61,186 nt of DNA from Fimivicinus intestinavium. GTDB taxonomy: Bacteria > Bacillota > Clostridia > Oscillospirales > Acutalibacteraceae. The stretch is taken from the NCBI GenBank assembly GCA_018715765.1, contig DVKY01000022.1, positions 1-61,186 of the forward strand, in the 5' to 3' direction. The notes beneath the pieces are model-generated. The model was given only the letters and a program-made list of their open reading frames with translations, was not told the DNA's origin and did not search any database. This document shows, piece by piece, positions 18,093-26,667 of this stretch; within the stretch, counting starts at the first letter, position 1; every line of letters starts with the position of its first letter. A program made the translations under genes and the position numbers.

Positions 18093-18983
18093 TCAAAGCG
18101 CTTCAAATATTTCCTGTAGCTGCCGGATAAAGGTTTCCGCCGCTTTGGAAAGCACCTGATACTTTTTCCATACAATCCAAGCAGAAGCCTCCAGCGGAGG
18201 GGAAAAGGGCCGAAAGCATAGGGTGCTTCCATGGGTATGAATCAGCTTGTCAAAGCAAAGCGCGTAGCCCAGGCCCTCATCTACCAGCAGGGAAGCGTTA
18301 AAAACCAGATTGTAAGTAGCCACAATGTTCAATTTGTCCGTGTCCCGCTTCAGCCACCTGGATAAATACTGGTCGTCGCCTCTCTGGTGGGAAATAATCA
18401 GCGGTTTATCCCACAAATCTTCCGGGCAAATCTTCTGCTTTTGCGCAAGCGGCGCGTCGCGCCGCATCAGCACGCCCCAAGTGTCCTTCACCGGGATGGG
18501 CAGCGCTTCATATTTGCGCAGGTCTACACTGCCGAACAACAGCCCAAAATCGATCAGCCCCTTATCCAGGGATTCGAGCACATACTCCGCATTGCCGCTG
18601 GAGATCGAATAGTGAATATCGGGGTAGGTTTTCTGTATCTTTTTTGCCGCACGGGCAAATAAGCGGACAATATCCGTTTCGCCTGTGCCGATATACACAG
18701 TGCCGGCGATTGTTTCATCCGAGCGCGTGAGCTCCTCCTCCGTCCTTTTTACAAGGGAAAGAATCTCCTCCGCCCGCTTGCGCAGGAGCATTCCCTCCTC
18801 CGTTAAAACCACCTTGCGGGAGCCCTTTGTTCCACGAATCAGCAGCTGCTTCCCGAGCTCCTCCTCCATTGCCTTCAGCTGCGTGGAAAGGGTGGGCTGA
18901 GAAAGGTGCAGGGATTCCGCCGCCGCAGAAATGCTCTGTTCCCTTGCCACCGCCAGAAAATACTGTAAAACGCGCAGCTCCAT
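18093..18983 (-). CDS. LysR-family transcriptional regulator
   Basis: 296 residues with the LTTR layout: winged HTH at 1-60 (MELRVLQYFLAVAREQS, then SQPTLSTQLKAMEEELG) and a periplasmic-binding-like effector domain at about 90-290. It is divergent from the small protein/DUF3737 genes, with the palindrome ATAGGT-TTC-ACCTAT in between (19029-19043), the usual arrangement for a regulator of the neighbouring operon and of itself. The effector is unknown. Confidence 0.93.
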   Translation of the reverse strand: MELRVLQYFLAVAREQSISAAAESLHLSQPTLSTQLKAMEEELGKQLLIRGTKGSRKVVLTEEGMLLRKRAEEILSLVKRTEEELTRSDETIAGTVYIGTGETDIVRLFARAAKKIQKTYPDIHYSISSGNAEYVLESLDKGLIDFGLLFGSVDLRKYEALPIPVKDTWGVLMRRDAPLAQKQKICPEDLWDKPLIISHQRGDDQYLSRWLKRDTDKLNIVATYNLVFNASLLVDEGLGYALCFDKLIHTHGSTLCFRPFSPPLEASAWIVWKKYQVLSKAAETFIRQLQEIFEAL

Positions 18984-19028
18984 TGCCTCGCCTCCTAATC
19001 CATCATGCGCCGGTGTGATATAAAATCT

Positions 19029-19043
19029 ATAGGTTTCACCTAT
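19029..19043. promoter_or_regulatory. Candidate LysR operator
   Basis: Perfect 6-bp inverted repeat ATAGGT-N3-ACCTAT containing the T-N11-A core of LTTR boxes. It lies 46 bp before the LysR start and 24 bp upstream of the -35 of the divergent promoter, where an activating LysR protein would bind. Confidence 0.65.
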
Positions 19044-19066
19044 GAATTTATATTATGACTAAGTAT

Positions 19067-19095
19067 TTGTCAAGTCAGAAAACGAGGACTATAAT
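19067..19095 (+). promoter_or_regulatory. Sigma-A-type promoter
   Basis: TTGTCA (19067-19072), 17-bp spacer, TATAAT (19090-19095); start about 55 bp before the ATG at 19153. One of the best promoters in the window. Confidence 0.8.
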
Positions 19096-19152
19096 AATAG
19101 CGGAGTAAAAATCCGCCCCTTTCGTAGCAGCGGAGCGAAAGCGGGGAGTAGT

Positions 19153-19416
19153 ATGATCGAAAAGGTGAGCAGAGAGAATATGGCAGGCACGGCTTCGGTT
19201 CAGGCGATGATTCAAAATTTAAAGGATGCGGGGTGCAGCGCCCAAACGGTGGAGCAATTCCTAACGCTGGAAGCGGAGGGGAAAGCAGCGGAGCAGCTGC
19301 AGCTGCTCGCTCTCCACAGGCGCCGGCTTCTAACCCGTGTCCACAGGGAAGAAAAGCGGATCGATTGCCTGGATTATCTGGTTTACCAAATCCAGAAAAA
19401 GAGGTCTACCCAATAG
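19153..19416 (+). CDS. Small helical protein of unknown function
   Basis: 87 residues, all predicted helix, with alternating charged and Leu-rich stretches (QLQLLALHRRRLLTRVH, then IDCLDYLVYQIQK). A GGGGAG site precedes the ATG and a strong promoter lies upstream, so it is very likely translated. It shares a transcript with the DUF3737 gene 27 bp downstream. The Leu/His/Arg pattern and the C-terminal IDCLDYL motif recall the C-terminal helices of MerR-type regulators, but there is no DNA-binding domain. Function unknown. Confidence 0.7.
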   Translation: MIEKVSRENMAGTASVQAMIQNLKDAGCSAQTVEQFLTLEAEGKAAEQLQLLALHRRRLLTRVHREEKRIDCLDYLVYQIQKKRSTQ

Positions 19417-19443
19417 TGACACCCTTGAAATGGAGGATTCCTG

Positions 19444-20310
19444 ATGAAAACCATTCAAAATAAGACATTTGATGCAGAGCGCGCCCTGTATGGCAGCCAG
19501 GATATTTTTGTGAAGGATTGCGCCTTTGACGGCCCTGCCGACGGCGAGAGCGCCCTCAAGGAAAGCGCCAACATACAGGTGGAGCACTGCTTTTTTAACC
19601 TGCGATACCCCTTCTGGCATGACCATGGGCTGAAAATTGAGCATTCCGAGATGACTCCCCTGTGCCGCGCGGCGCTATGGTATTCCGACCATATTGAAAT
19701 CACAGGCACCAAGCTCCACGGCATCAAGGCCCTGCGGGAATGCGGCGCAGTCAAAATGAAGGGCTGCGATATTGTTTCTCCGGAATTCGGCTGGTCCGTG
19801 CATGGCATTGAGATGGAGGATTGCAGCGCAGAGAGCGAATATTTTATGATGCGCTCCACCGGCCTGCGCTTCCGAGAGGTCCGCATGAAGGGGAAATATT
19901 CGTTTCAATACATCGAAGACGCCGTGTTTGAGCATTGCCAATTTGATACGAAGGACGCCTTCTGGCATGCGAAAAATGTTCTCGTGCGGGATAGCGTGGT
20001 GAAGGGTGAATATCTCGCCTGGTACTGCGAAAATGTCACGTTTGAAAACTGCAAAATCATAGGCACTCAGCCACTGTGCTACTGTAAAGGCCTCAAGCTT
20101 ATTCATTGCGAAATGGCCGGCTGTGACCTGGCCTTTGAGCGCTCCGAGGTGGAAGCTACAATCACAACGCCGGTGCTCAGCATCAAAAATCCGTATGCTG
20201 GCCGTGTGATTGTACCGGAGGTCGGTCAGATCATTTTAGATGATAAAAACGCAAAAGGAGAAATCATCGTTCAAAAACAAACCCCAAAAACGGCCTGCGT
20301 CTGCGCATAG
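19444..20310 (+). CDS. DUF3737 right-handed beta-helix protein
   Basis: 288 residues made of short repeats of the pectate-lyase-like beta-helix type: strands such as IFVKDCAFDGPAD, VEHCFFNLRYPFWHD, EITGTKLHGIKALREC, VTFENCKIIG, with regularly spaced Cys and aromatic residues in the stack. This is the pattern of DUF3737 proteins, common in gut Firmicutes and often next to LysR regulators. No signal peptide, so cytoplasmic. Enzymatic activity is not established; the parallel-helix fold suggests carbohydrate binding or structural use. GGAGG ribosome site upstream of the ATG. Confidence 0.85.
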   Translation: MKTIQNKTFDAERALYGSQDIFVKDCAFDGPADGESALKESANIQVEHCFFNLRYPFWHDHGLKIEHSEMTPLCRAALWYSDHIEITGTKLHGIKALRECGAVKMKGCDIVSPEFGWSVHGIEMEDCSAESEYFMMRSTGLRFREVRMKGKYSFQYIEDAVFEHCQFDTKDAFWHAKNVLVRDSVVKGEYLAWYCENVTFENCKIIGTQPLCYCKGLKLIHCEMAGCDLAFERSEVEATITTPVLSIKNPYAGRVIVPEVGQIILDDKNAKGEIIVQKQTPKTACVCA

Positions 20311-20463
20311 CCGTTGCAATTGGCGGCTGCACGGCCGCTTTTAAAAAAAACGGGACGATGCTGCGCACCGGATGGCGGGGCGTTACCGGCCCAATCCGCC
20401 GCATGCAGTTTTGAGCGGCGGCTCACGGGCAGGCATCACGTTCCTTTAGGAGGCGGTTCCATC

Positions 20464-21378
20464 TTGAGACGGAAAGGATTTTGGCTCCTCGGCAGCGTTA
20501 TCCTTTTGGCAATGCTGTTGGCCGGATGCAGTAACGGGAGGCAGCCGGCCGGGCCAGCCGGCGAACCCTCCGCCCCTTCTCAGGCGGCGCATTCAGAGGA
20601 TACCATGCGGATTCAGATCAGAACGGATACACAGAGTATCCTCTTCCAACTGAATCACAGCCCCGCGGCGCTCTCCCTGTATGAACAGCTGCCGCTGACC
20701 CTGCCGGTAGAAAACTATGCGGATAATGAAAAAATTTTTTATCCGCCGGAGCAGCTGGATGTGAGTGATACGCCGCCAGCGGAGGGGCCGGCAGGCACGT
20801 TGGCCTATTATGAGCCATGGGGCGATGTGGCCATTTTTTATGGCGAATGCCCTGGCGCAGGCGGGCTATATGAATTGGGCGAGGCCATTTCCGGTGCAGA
20901 ACAGATAAAGGATCTGACCGGCGAAATACGAATTGAAAAATGGGAGGAGACGCCCTCCGGGCAGGATGTTCCTGAAGCTGCCTCCCTGCCCACGCAAACA
21001 GAAGCGGAAGAAAGCGAGGGGGTTGCGCCGATGCGCATGGATGTAGAGATTGGAGGCCGTACCTTTACCGCCACTTTGTCGGAGAATGCAGCAGCCAGTG
21101 CGTTCGTCAAGCGGATGGAAGCCGCGCCTGTCGTACTCCATATGCAGGACTATTCCGGGTTTGAAAAAGTTGGATCTCTCGGCACCAGTTTGCCCACCAG
21201 CAATACCTATACCGCCACACAGGCAGGAGATATCGTTTTATATAATGGAAACCAAATTGTTCTGTTTTACGGCTCTAACTCCTGGAGCTACACCCGGATT
21301 GGGAAAATTGCCGATTTATCCGGTTGGGAGGAGGCTCTTGGAAGCGGCGATGTGACCGTTACCTTTTCACTGGCTTAA
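20464..21378 (+). CDS. Lipoprotein with two tandem cyclophilin-like domains
   Basis: The frame opens at 20314, but the signal peptide and the AGGAGG site (10 bp before) point to a TTG start at 20464, giving 304 residues. Lipobox LLAGC (Cys22), a Pro/Ala linker, then two similar domains of roughly 110 residues each: the first from about 45 (MRIQIRTDTQSILFQL) and the second from about 190 (MRMDVEIGGRTFTATL). Both contain the strand pattern ending in DVAIFYGE / IVLFYGSNSWSYTRIGKI seen in cyclophilin-like-fold proteins. Classical proline-isomerase activity is not expected of this subfamily. Anchored on the cell surface; partner unknown. Confidence 0.7.
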   Translation: MRRKGFWLLGSVILLAMLLAGCSNGRQPAGPAGEPSAPSQAAHSEDTMRIQIRTDTQSILFQLNHSPAALSLYEQLPLTLPVENYADNEKIFYPPEQLDVSDTPPAEGPAGTLAYYEPWGDVAIFYGECPGAGGLYELGEAISGAEQIKDLTGEIRIEKWEETPSGQDVPEAASLPTQTEAEESEGVAPMRMDVEIGGRTFTATLSENAAASAFVKRMEAAPVVLHMQDYSGFEKVGSLGTSLPTSNTYTATQAGDIVLYNGNQIVLFYGSNSWSYTRIGKIADLSGWEEALGSGDVTVTFSLA

Positions 21379-21436
21379 TTTCCCAGATCTCCCTGCCACG
21401 CCTGCCTGGGAAACTTTCCGAGGTACTGACTCTGCA

Positions 21437-21483
21437 AAAAAATAATGCTTTCGCCCGCCTTTGCTGGAAGGCGGGCGAAAGCA
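21437..21483 (-). terminator. Terminator of the XRE gene, convergent region
   Basis: 16-bp perfect stem (21446-21461 with 21468-21483), 6-nt loop. On the minus strand it is followed by a T-rich tract (A-run at 21436-21445 on plus). It may also stop plus-strand transcripts from 21378. Confidence 0.85.
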
Positions 21484-21546
21484 AATTTACCCTTGCCGTT
21501 CACATCTTTTTATCAGGCAGAAAAATGTTCTGCCCGAGGGTCTGTA

Positions 21547-21948
21547 TCATCCTCCCGATTTCTTCCAAAGGGCCTGCTCTTTATCATAGAGCGCTTGCAG
21601 GCAGGCAAATGCTGCGGCTTTATCAGAAAGCTGCCTGTAATGCAGGATCAGCTCCTGCTCATCTCGTGAGAGATCGGAGAGATACTCTGCTCGCTCCGAC
21701 TGCCGGCTATGATATTCTACTCTCTCATCATGCAGTTCCGATTGAAAGGCGGGGTGTTTCACATCCAGCAAAAAATCTGTGCTGATGCGATACAGGCGAG
21801 CAAGCTTGGCAATGGTGAGGATATCGGGCCTGGTTTTTCCGCATTCATAATAGGCGTAGGTGGAGCGATCAATATTCAACATTTCTGCGACCTGCTTTTG
21901 TGTCAAGCCGTTTTTTTCCCGAAGCAACCGCAGGTGCGTTGCAAGCAT
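21547..21948 (-). CDS. XRE-family HTH transcriptional regulator
   Basis: 133 residues. N-terminal HTH at about 4-58 (LREKNGLTQKQVAEML, then RSTYAYYECGKTRPDIL), ending in the usual STDFLLD. The C-terminal half is charged and helical (SRDEQELILHYRQLSDKAAAF), a common layout in small Firmicute XRE regulators. It is divergent from the SGNH hydrolase gene. TGTGAA-N5-TTCACA at 22027-22043 lies in the gap and could be an operator. Confidence 0.9.
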   Translation of the reverse strand: MLATHLRLLREKNGLTQKQVAEMLNIDRSTYAYYECGKTRPDILTIAKLARLYRISTDFLLDVKHPAFQSELHDERVEYHSRQSERAEYLSDLSRDEQELILHYRQLSDKAAAFACLQALYDKEQALWKKSGG

Positions 21949-22026
21949 CCCCTCACCGCCTTTATGCTGCTAGCATCTGTTATTTTTTGTATAATTATAC
22001 TGTTTACAGCAAAAAAAAGAGCAGAT

Positions 22027-22043
22027 TGTGAATAATGTTCACA
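22027..22043. promoter_or_regulatory. Inverted repeat between XRE and SGNH genes
   Basis: TGTGAA-N5-TTCACA, perfect 6-bp arms, about 80 bp upstream of the XRE start and just before the divergent SGNH promoter. Candidate operator for the XRE protein; no other support. Confidence 0.4.
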
Positions 22044-22072
22044 CAATTTTCTGGGCGGTACAAAGGGTGCTC

Positions 22073-22101
22073 TTGTATCCCCTGCTTAAGCGTGCTATGA
22101 T
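22073..22101 (+). promoter_or_regulatory. Sigma-A-type promoter of the SGNH hydrolase gene
   Basis: TTGTAT (22073-22078), 17-bp spacer, TATGAT (22096-22101), about 44 bp before the ATG at 22145. Confidence 0.65.
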
Positions 22102-22144
22102 GAGCGTGATAAGAATTTGCGTGGTTGAAAAAGGAGGAGACGGC

Positions 22145-23323
22145 ATGAACGATCAGTGGATACAGGCTTGGGGGATGGCTCATGCGGGGCTGTCCCTGTT
22201 CTGCTTTCGCGGCAGGAACCGCACGTTCCGCCTCACCATTCACAGCTCCATTTCAGGCAAGAGCATCCGTCTGACCTTATCCAACCGTTTTTCCCGGCAG
22301 GTAGTTGAAATCGATGCGGCATATGCGGCCCTGTGCAGCGCTGACGGCGCAGTGCTGGGCGAGCGTGCGCCTGTGTTATTTGGCGGGCAGAGCGCCGTCA
22401 CCCTGAACGCTGGTGAAACCTGCCGCTCCGATGCGCTGGCGATGACGGTTCCGGCAGGCTGCCACTTTTGTGTGAGCATCCATGTGAAAAAGGGCAAATT
22501 GCTCTCCGGCAATGCGCTGGATGACGCAAAGCTGACCTTTTGCCGCGGCAATCACGCCGCCGACGCCTCCTTTCCACACAGGGGGCGCCCAAAAGACAGA
22601 CTGCTTCACCTGGCGGAAAAAGTGATGGGGATGTATCTCTCTCAGCCAATCCCGCTGTTTGAGAGCGTGGAACTGCTCAATGGGGAGGGCGCATCCTCCA
22701 TTGTTTGCTTTGGGGATTCCATTACACAGCAGGGGCGGTGGATCCGTCCCTTTGACAGGCGGATTCAGGAGCGATTCCCGGGCAGATACGCCGTGATTAA
22801 CCGCTCCGTTACCGGCAACCGGATTTTGCGGGACGCTTACGCGCATCATCCTCTGAAAAACTTTTTCGGCAAGCGCGCGTTGGAGCGCTTCGCATGGGAT
22901 GTACGCCCGTTCAGCGGCATAAAATATGTTATCGTATGTTTGGGCACAAACGATTATATTCAGCCCGGCACCATCGACGCGCCCCGCTCTGATAGGGTCA
23001 CGGCGCAGGAGGTGGCGCAGGGTCTGAAGGAGCTGGCGTGCAGCATACATGAGCTGGGCGCCAGCGCCTATGGCGCTACACTGATTCCATTTGGCGGTTC
23101 CAGCCAATGTAATCCAAAGAAGGATGCCGTCCGGGTTGCGGTCAATCAATGGCTGAAAACAAGTAGCCCCTTTGATCGGGTTGCCGATTTTGATGCCGCC
23201 TTTGCGCGGGAAGAGGAGCCCTACCTTGCAAAAGAGGGCTATACGGGCAAGGACGGCGGCCACCCCAGCCCAATCGGCGGCGAGGCGCTCGCACAGAGCA
23301 TTCCGCTGGAATGGTTCGTTTAG
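22145..23323 (+). CDS. SGNH/GDSL hydrolase
   Basis: 392 residues from the ATG at 22145 (AAGGAGGAG site; the frame opens earlier, across the promoter). N-terminal beta-rich domain at about 20-170, then the SGNH core: FGDSITQQG (Ser192), RSVTGNR (block II Gly), LGTND (265-268, block III Asn) and DGGHPSP (Asp370/His373). All four blocks are intact, so an active esterase/deacetylase is expected. There is no signal peptide. Architecture and neighbours suggest deacylation of a carbohydrate or peptide, not further resolvable. The M20 peptidase gene follows by 88 bp. Confidence 0.88.
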   Translation: MNDQWIQAWGMAHAGLSLFCFRGRNRTFRLTIHSSISGKSIRLTLSNRFSRQVVEIDAAYAALCSADGAVLGERAPVLFGGQSAVTLNAGETCRSDALAMTVPAGCHFCVSIHVKKGKLLSGNALDDAKLTFCRGNHAADASFPHRGRPKDRLLHLAEKVMGMYLSQPIPLFESVELLNGEGASSIVCFGDSITQQGRWIRPFDRRIQERFPGRYAVINRSVTGNRILRDAYAHHPLKNFFGKRALERFAWDVRPFSGIKYVIVCLGTNDYIQPGTIDAPRSDRVTAQEVAQGLKELACSIHELGASAYGATLIPFGGSSQCNPKKDAVRVAVNQWLKTSSPFDRVADFDAAFAREEEPYLAKEGYTGKDGGHPSPIGGEALAQSIPLEWFV

Positions 23324-23411
23324 CGTGCCGCATCAGCTTCGTGCGTGAAGCGGCCGTGCAGCGTGAACCTGCTGCTCTGGTTGCGCCGCGCAGAGAAGGG
23401 AGAATAATTCT

Positions 23412-24830
23412 ATGCAAAAAAGTTGTCTCGATGAATATCTGGAGCAGCAAGCCCCCGCGATGTGGGAAGCGCTCGCCAGTCTTGTGGAAACCCCCAGCTT
23501 CCGCACAAAGGCGGAGCCGGGCGCGCCCTATGGGAAGGGCCCAGCCGAGGCGCTGCGTAAAGGCGCGCAGCTGGCCAGCTCGCTTGGGCTGCATGCGCGG
23601 ATTGTTGACGGTGTGATGGTAGAGGCCGATCTTGGCGCGGCGGGAGAGCCCCAACTGGGCATTCTGTGCCACCTGGATGTGGTGCCGGAGGGAGCTGGCT
23701 GGACAGTGCCCGCCTTTGCGCTGACCCGGCGGGACGGTAGGCTCTACGGGCGCGGGGCAATCGATGACAAAGGGCCTGCTGTGGCGGCCTTGTATGCTCT
23801 GGGAGCAATTCACGCGCTCGGGATTCCGCTGAAATCGCCCGTGCGGCTGCTTCTGGGCAGCGATGAAGAAAATGGCTCCTCTGACCTTGCTCTGTACCGG
23901 CGCAAACACAAACTGCCCCCGATGCTGTTCACACCGGATGGCGATTACCCAATCATCAATGTGGAAAAAGGCATGCTGCGCATGCGTTTGAGCACAAAAT
24001 ACCATCAGGCCGGCCCCAAAAGGATTCTCGCTCTGCGGGCAGGGAAAGCGGCAAACGCCGTGCCCGGCCAGGCAGAGGCGTCTATTACCGGCGTTTCGAG
24101 GGCAGAGGTGGAAGCTGCTGCCCGTCTCCTGCCGGATATGCAGATTACCATGCAGGAGCATGAGGACGTGCTCCGCTTGCTTGTCATTGGTCACGGTGCG
24201 CATGCGTCAACGCCGGAGGAGGGGAAAAACGCCCTGACAGGCCTGGTGCATCTGCTTTGCTCCCTGCCCGGCATGGAGCAGGACGGCCTGTGGAAACGGT
24301 TACGTACTTTGGACCAGCTCTTTCCCCATGGCGAGACGGATGGCCGCTCATCAGGCCTTGCCTGCTGTGACGCGTCCGGAGCGCTGACGCTGGCTTTCAG
24401 CGTGTTAAGCTGCGAGGGAGGTGCCCTATCCGGGATGGTGGATATCCGCTTTCCCCTGTGTGAAACGCTCGCCGGAGTGACCCGCAATCTAACGCGGGCG
24501 CTTGCAGAGGCAGGCTTCTCCGCTGCGCCCGCGATGGGCGCGGAGCCGCATCAGGTATCGGGCAGCAGCGTGTTCGTCCGCACGCTGCTAGAGGTCTATT
24601 CGCGCCAGACAGGTTTGCCGGGTTACTGCATGGCAATCGGAGGCGGCACCTATGTCCACGGTATCCCGGGCGGCGTAGCATTTGGGGCGGCTTTCCCCGG
24701 AGAGGAAAACCATATGCACGGTGCGGACGAGTTTATTACAGAGGAGCATCTCCTGCTCAACGCAAAGATCATTGCCCATGCTGTGCTCGCATTATGCGGA
24801 GCAACTGATCCTGAAAAGGAAGAAGTATAA
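23412..24830 (+). CDS. M20-family dipeptidase (PepV/Sapep-like)
   Basis: 472 residues, the length of PepV-type enzymes. Metal ligands and catalytic residues: H87 and D89 in CHLDVVPEG, D119 in GRGAIDDKG, the Glu pair in GSDEENGSSD (152-153) and D158. The long lid domain (about 190-370) fits PepV rather than short M20 deacylases. Cytoplasmic; cleaves dipeptides taken up by the cell. Upstream of a peptide-binding lipoprotein gene (78 bp gap), consistent with peptide use. AGAAGGGAG precedes the ATG. Confidence 0.9.
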   Translation: MQKSCLDEYLEQQAPAMWEALASLVETPSFRTKAEPGAPYGKGPAEALRKGAQLASSLGLHARIVDGVMVEADLGAAGEPQLGILCHLDVVPEGAGWTVPAFALTRRDGRLYGRGAIDDKGPAVAALYALGAIHALGIPLKSPVRLLLGSDEENGSSDLALYRRKHKLPPMLFTPDGDYPIINVEKGMLRMRLSTKYHQAGPKRILALRAGKAANAVPGQAEASITGVSRAEVEAAARLLPDMQITMQEHEDVLRLLVIGHGAHASTPEEGKNALTGLVHLLCSLPGMEQDGLWKRLRTLDQLFPHGETDGRSSGLACCDASGALTLAFSVLSCEGGALSGMVDIRFPLCETLAGVTRNLTRALAEAGFSAAPAMGAEPHQVSGSSVFVRTLLEVYSRQTGLPGYCMAIGGGTYVHGIPGGVAFGAAFPGEENHMHGADEFITEEHLLLNAKIIAHAVLALCGATDPEKEEV

Positions 24831-24908
24831 AATGTTTACAAATATCGTCTTGTATCCGGCAAAACGGAATGATACTATGAGAAAAAACACTGGAAAGGGA
24901 AGAAAAGC

Positions 24909-26564
24909 GTGAAAAAGCTCTTTACAACCCGATTCCCCGCGCTGGTGCTTTCCGTAACGCTTTTGCTCAGCGCCCTTGCCGGCTGCTCAAAAGAGACCGG
25001 CGTGGATAAAGATCTGGCCTATCCGATTGACGGAGAACCCGTTTGCCTCGACCCACAGATCGCTGCTGACGATACCGCCCGGCTGGTGGTCGGCAACTGT
25101 TTCGAGGGCCTCGTCCGTGTGAATGAAACAGGGGAGATTGTTCCCGGAGCCGCACAGCGGTGGGATATCTCGGCTGATGGTTTGACCTATACCTTTCATT
25201 TGCGGACGGGCATGCGCTGGCATATTGCCGACGAGAAGGAGCTGGAAGAGCTCCTCGGAAAGGGGAAAACGTTTGACACAGCCCTTGATGCGCACGATTT
25301 TGCATTCGGCCTGACGCGGGCGCTCCTGCCGGAGACCGGCATTGCTGAAGCCAAAGCGCTCTATGCAATCGAAAACGCCCAGCAGGTTCACCGCGGCGCA
25401 GCAAGCCCGGAGCAGCTGGGCATACGGGTAATCGACGCCAACACCTTAGAGATCAAGCTGGCCCGCACGGACGGGAATTTCCTTTACGCGCTGGCCCTGC
25501 CTTTGAGCATGCCCTGCGACGAAGCCTTTTTTCAGGCGACTGCGGGCCGCTATGGCCTGGAGCGGAAATACCTGATTTGCAACGGGCCGTTTTACCTCTC
25601 GCAATGGACGCATGACAAATCGCTGCTGCTCAAGAAAAATCCGGCGTATCAGGGCGAAACAGCTGCCTCTCCGGCTTCGGTCAGCCTTTATATCAATACG
25701 GATGAGCAATCTCGGTTGGAGCGTCTTCAGGATGGCCGCTATGACGCCGCGCCCCTGACGCAGGCGCAGGTGGATACCCTGAAGGAGGGCTCCGGCATTA
25801 CGCTGCAGGAGGTCAAAAACATTACCTGGGCACTCTGTTTTAATGCGGGAAGCCCTTTGCTGAAAGACGTAAATTTGCGCATAGCCCTCTGCCAGGGGCT
25901 TAACCGCTCGGCGCTGGAGCCGGCTGAGGATCTGAGGGAAGCGGCGCAGGGCTTTGTGCCCGCGTTCTGCACCATCGGTGATAAAAGCTACCGGGAGACG
26001 GCCGGCGCTATCGGCCGCCTGGCCTACAATGCGGACAATGCCCGCAGCCGCTGGGAAAGCGCGCTGCAATCACTCAAGCAGGAGAGCGCAACGCTCACTG
26101 TGCTTTGCACGCAGGAGCACGCGGAGATGCTGCGCCGCCTGATTCAAAGCTGGCAGAGTGCGCTTGGCATCACTCTGATGCTTCAGCTGGAGGCGGTGGA
26201 GCGCCCGGAGCTGTGCGCCCGCGTAGAAAGTGGAGAATATGAGATCGCTTTCGCACCTGTGGAGGCCGCCGGTTCTTCCGCAGTCGATTTTCTCTCCCGC
26301 TTTGCCTCGGGCGCGAGCGGGAATCTGCTTAATTACAGCTCAGAGGCTTATAATAAGCTCATTGCCTCCATGAACACGGCTGCTGCGGAGCAGCTGCCAG
26401 GGCTGTGCAAGCAGGCGGAGGAGCATTTGATCCAAAACGGATTGGTATATCCGCTCTATGCGGAGAGTAGCTTTTGTGCGATGGCGGCCAATGTATCCGG
26501 CATCACGCTGCGCGCTCTGGATGGAAGCGTGAGCTTCCTAAAGGGCGAGCGAATTGGAGATTGA
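24909..26564 (+). CDS. Oligopeptide-binding lipoprotein (OppA/SBP family 5)
   Basis: 551 residues from a GTG start (AAGGGAAG upstream). Signal peptide with lipobox ALAGC (Cys26). Then the SBP-5 layout: PVCLDPQIAADDTARLVVGNCFEGLVR near the N-terminus, GAAQRWDISADGLTYTFHLR, HDFAFGLTRAL, and YLICNGPFYLSQW. It should deliver peptides to an Opp-type ABC importer, but no permease or ATPase gene is adjacent; a distant transporter or a sensing role is possible. Neighbouring M20 dipeptidase supports peptides as ligands. Confidence 0.88.
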   Translation: MKKLFTTRFPALVLSVTLLLSALAGCSKETGVDKDLAYPIDGEPVCLDPQIAADDTARLVVGNCFEGLVRVNETGEIVPGAAQRWDISADGLTYTFHLRTGMRWHIADEKELEELLGKGKTFDTALDAHDFAFGLTRALLPETGIAEAKALYAIENAQQVHRGAASPEQLGIRVIDANTLEIKLARTDGNFLYALALPLSMPCDEAFFQATAGRYGLERKYLICNGPFYLSQWTHDKSLLLKKNPAYQGETAASPASVSLYINTDEQSRLERLQDGRYDAAPLTQAQVDTLKEGSGITLQEVKNITWALCFNAGSPLLKDVNLRIALCQGLNRSALEPAEDLREAAQGFVPAFCTIGDKSYRETAGAIGRLAYNADNARSRWESALQSLKQESATLTVLCTQEHAEMLRRLIQSWQSALGITLMLQLEAVERPELCARVESGEYEIAFAPVEAAGSSAVDFLSRFASGASGNLLNYSSEAYNKLIASMNTAAAEQLPGLCKQAEEHLIQNGLVYPLYAESSFCAMAANVSGITLRALDGSVSFLKGERIGD

Positions 26565-26667
26565 GCTGCGGCGGGCGGCTTTTTCCTCCTTTCTCTTAAT
26601 TCATAGAAAGATTCCTGCGCCATTTGGCAACGGTTCCATAAAACAAAACGGAGGGGGATTCTATCGT

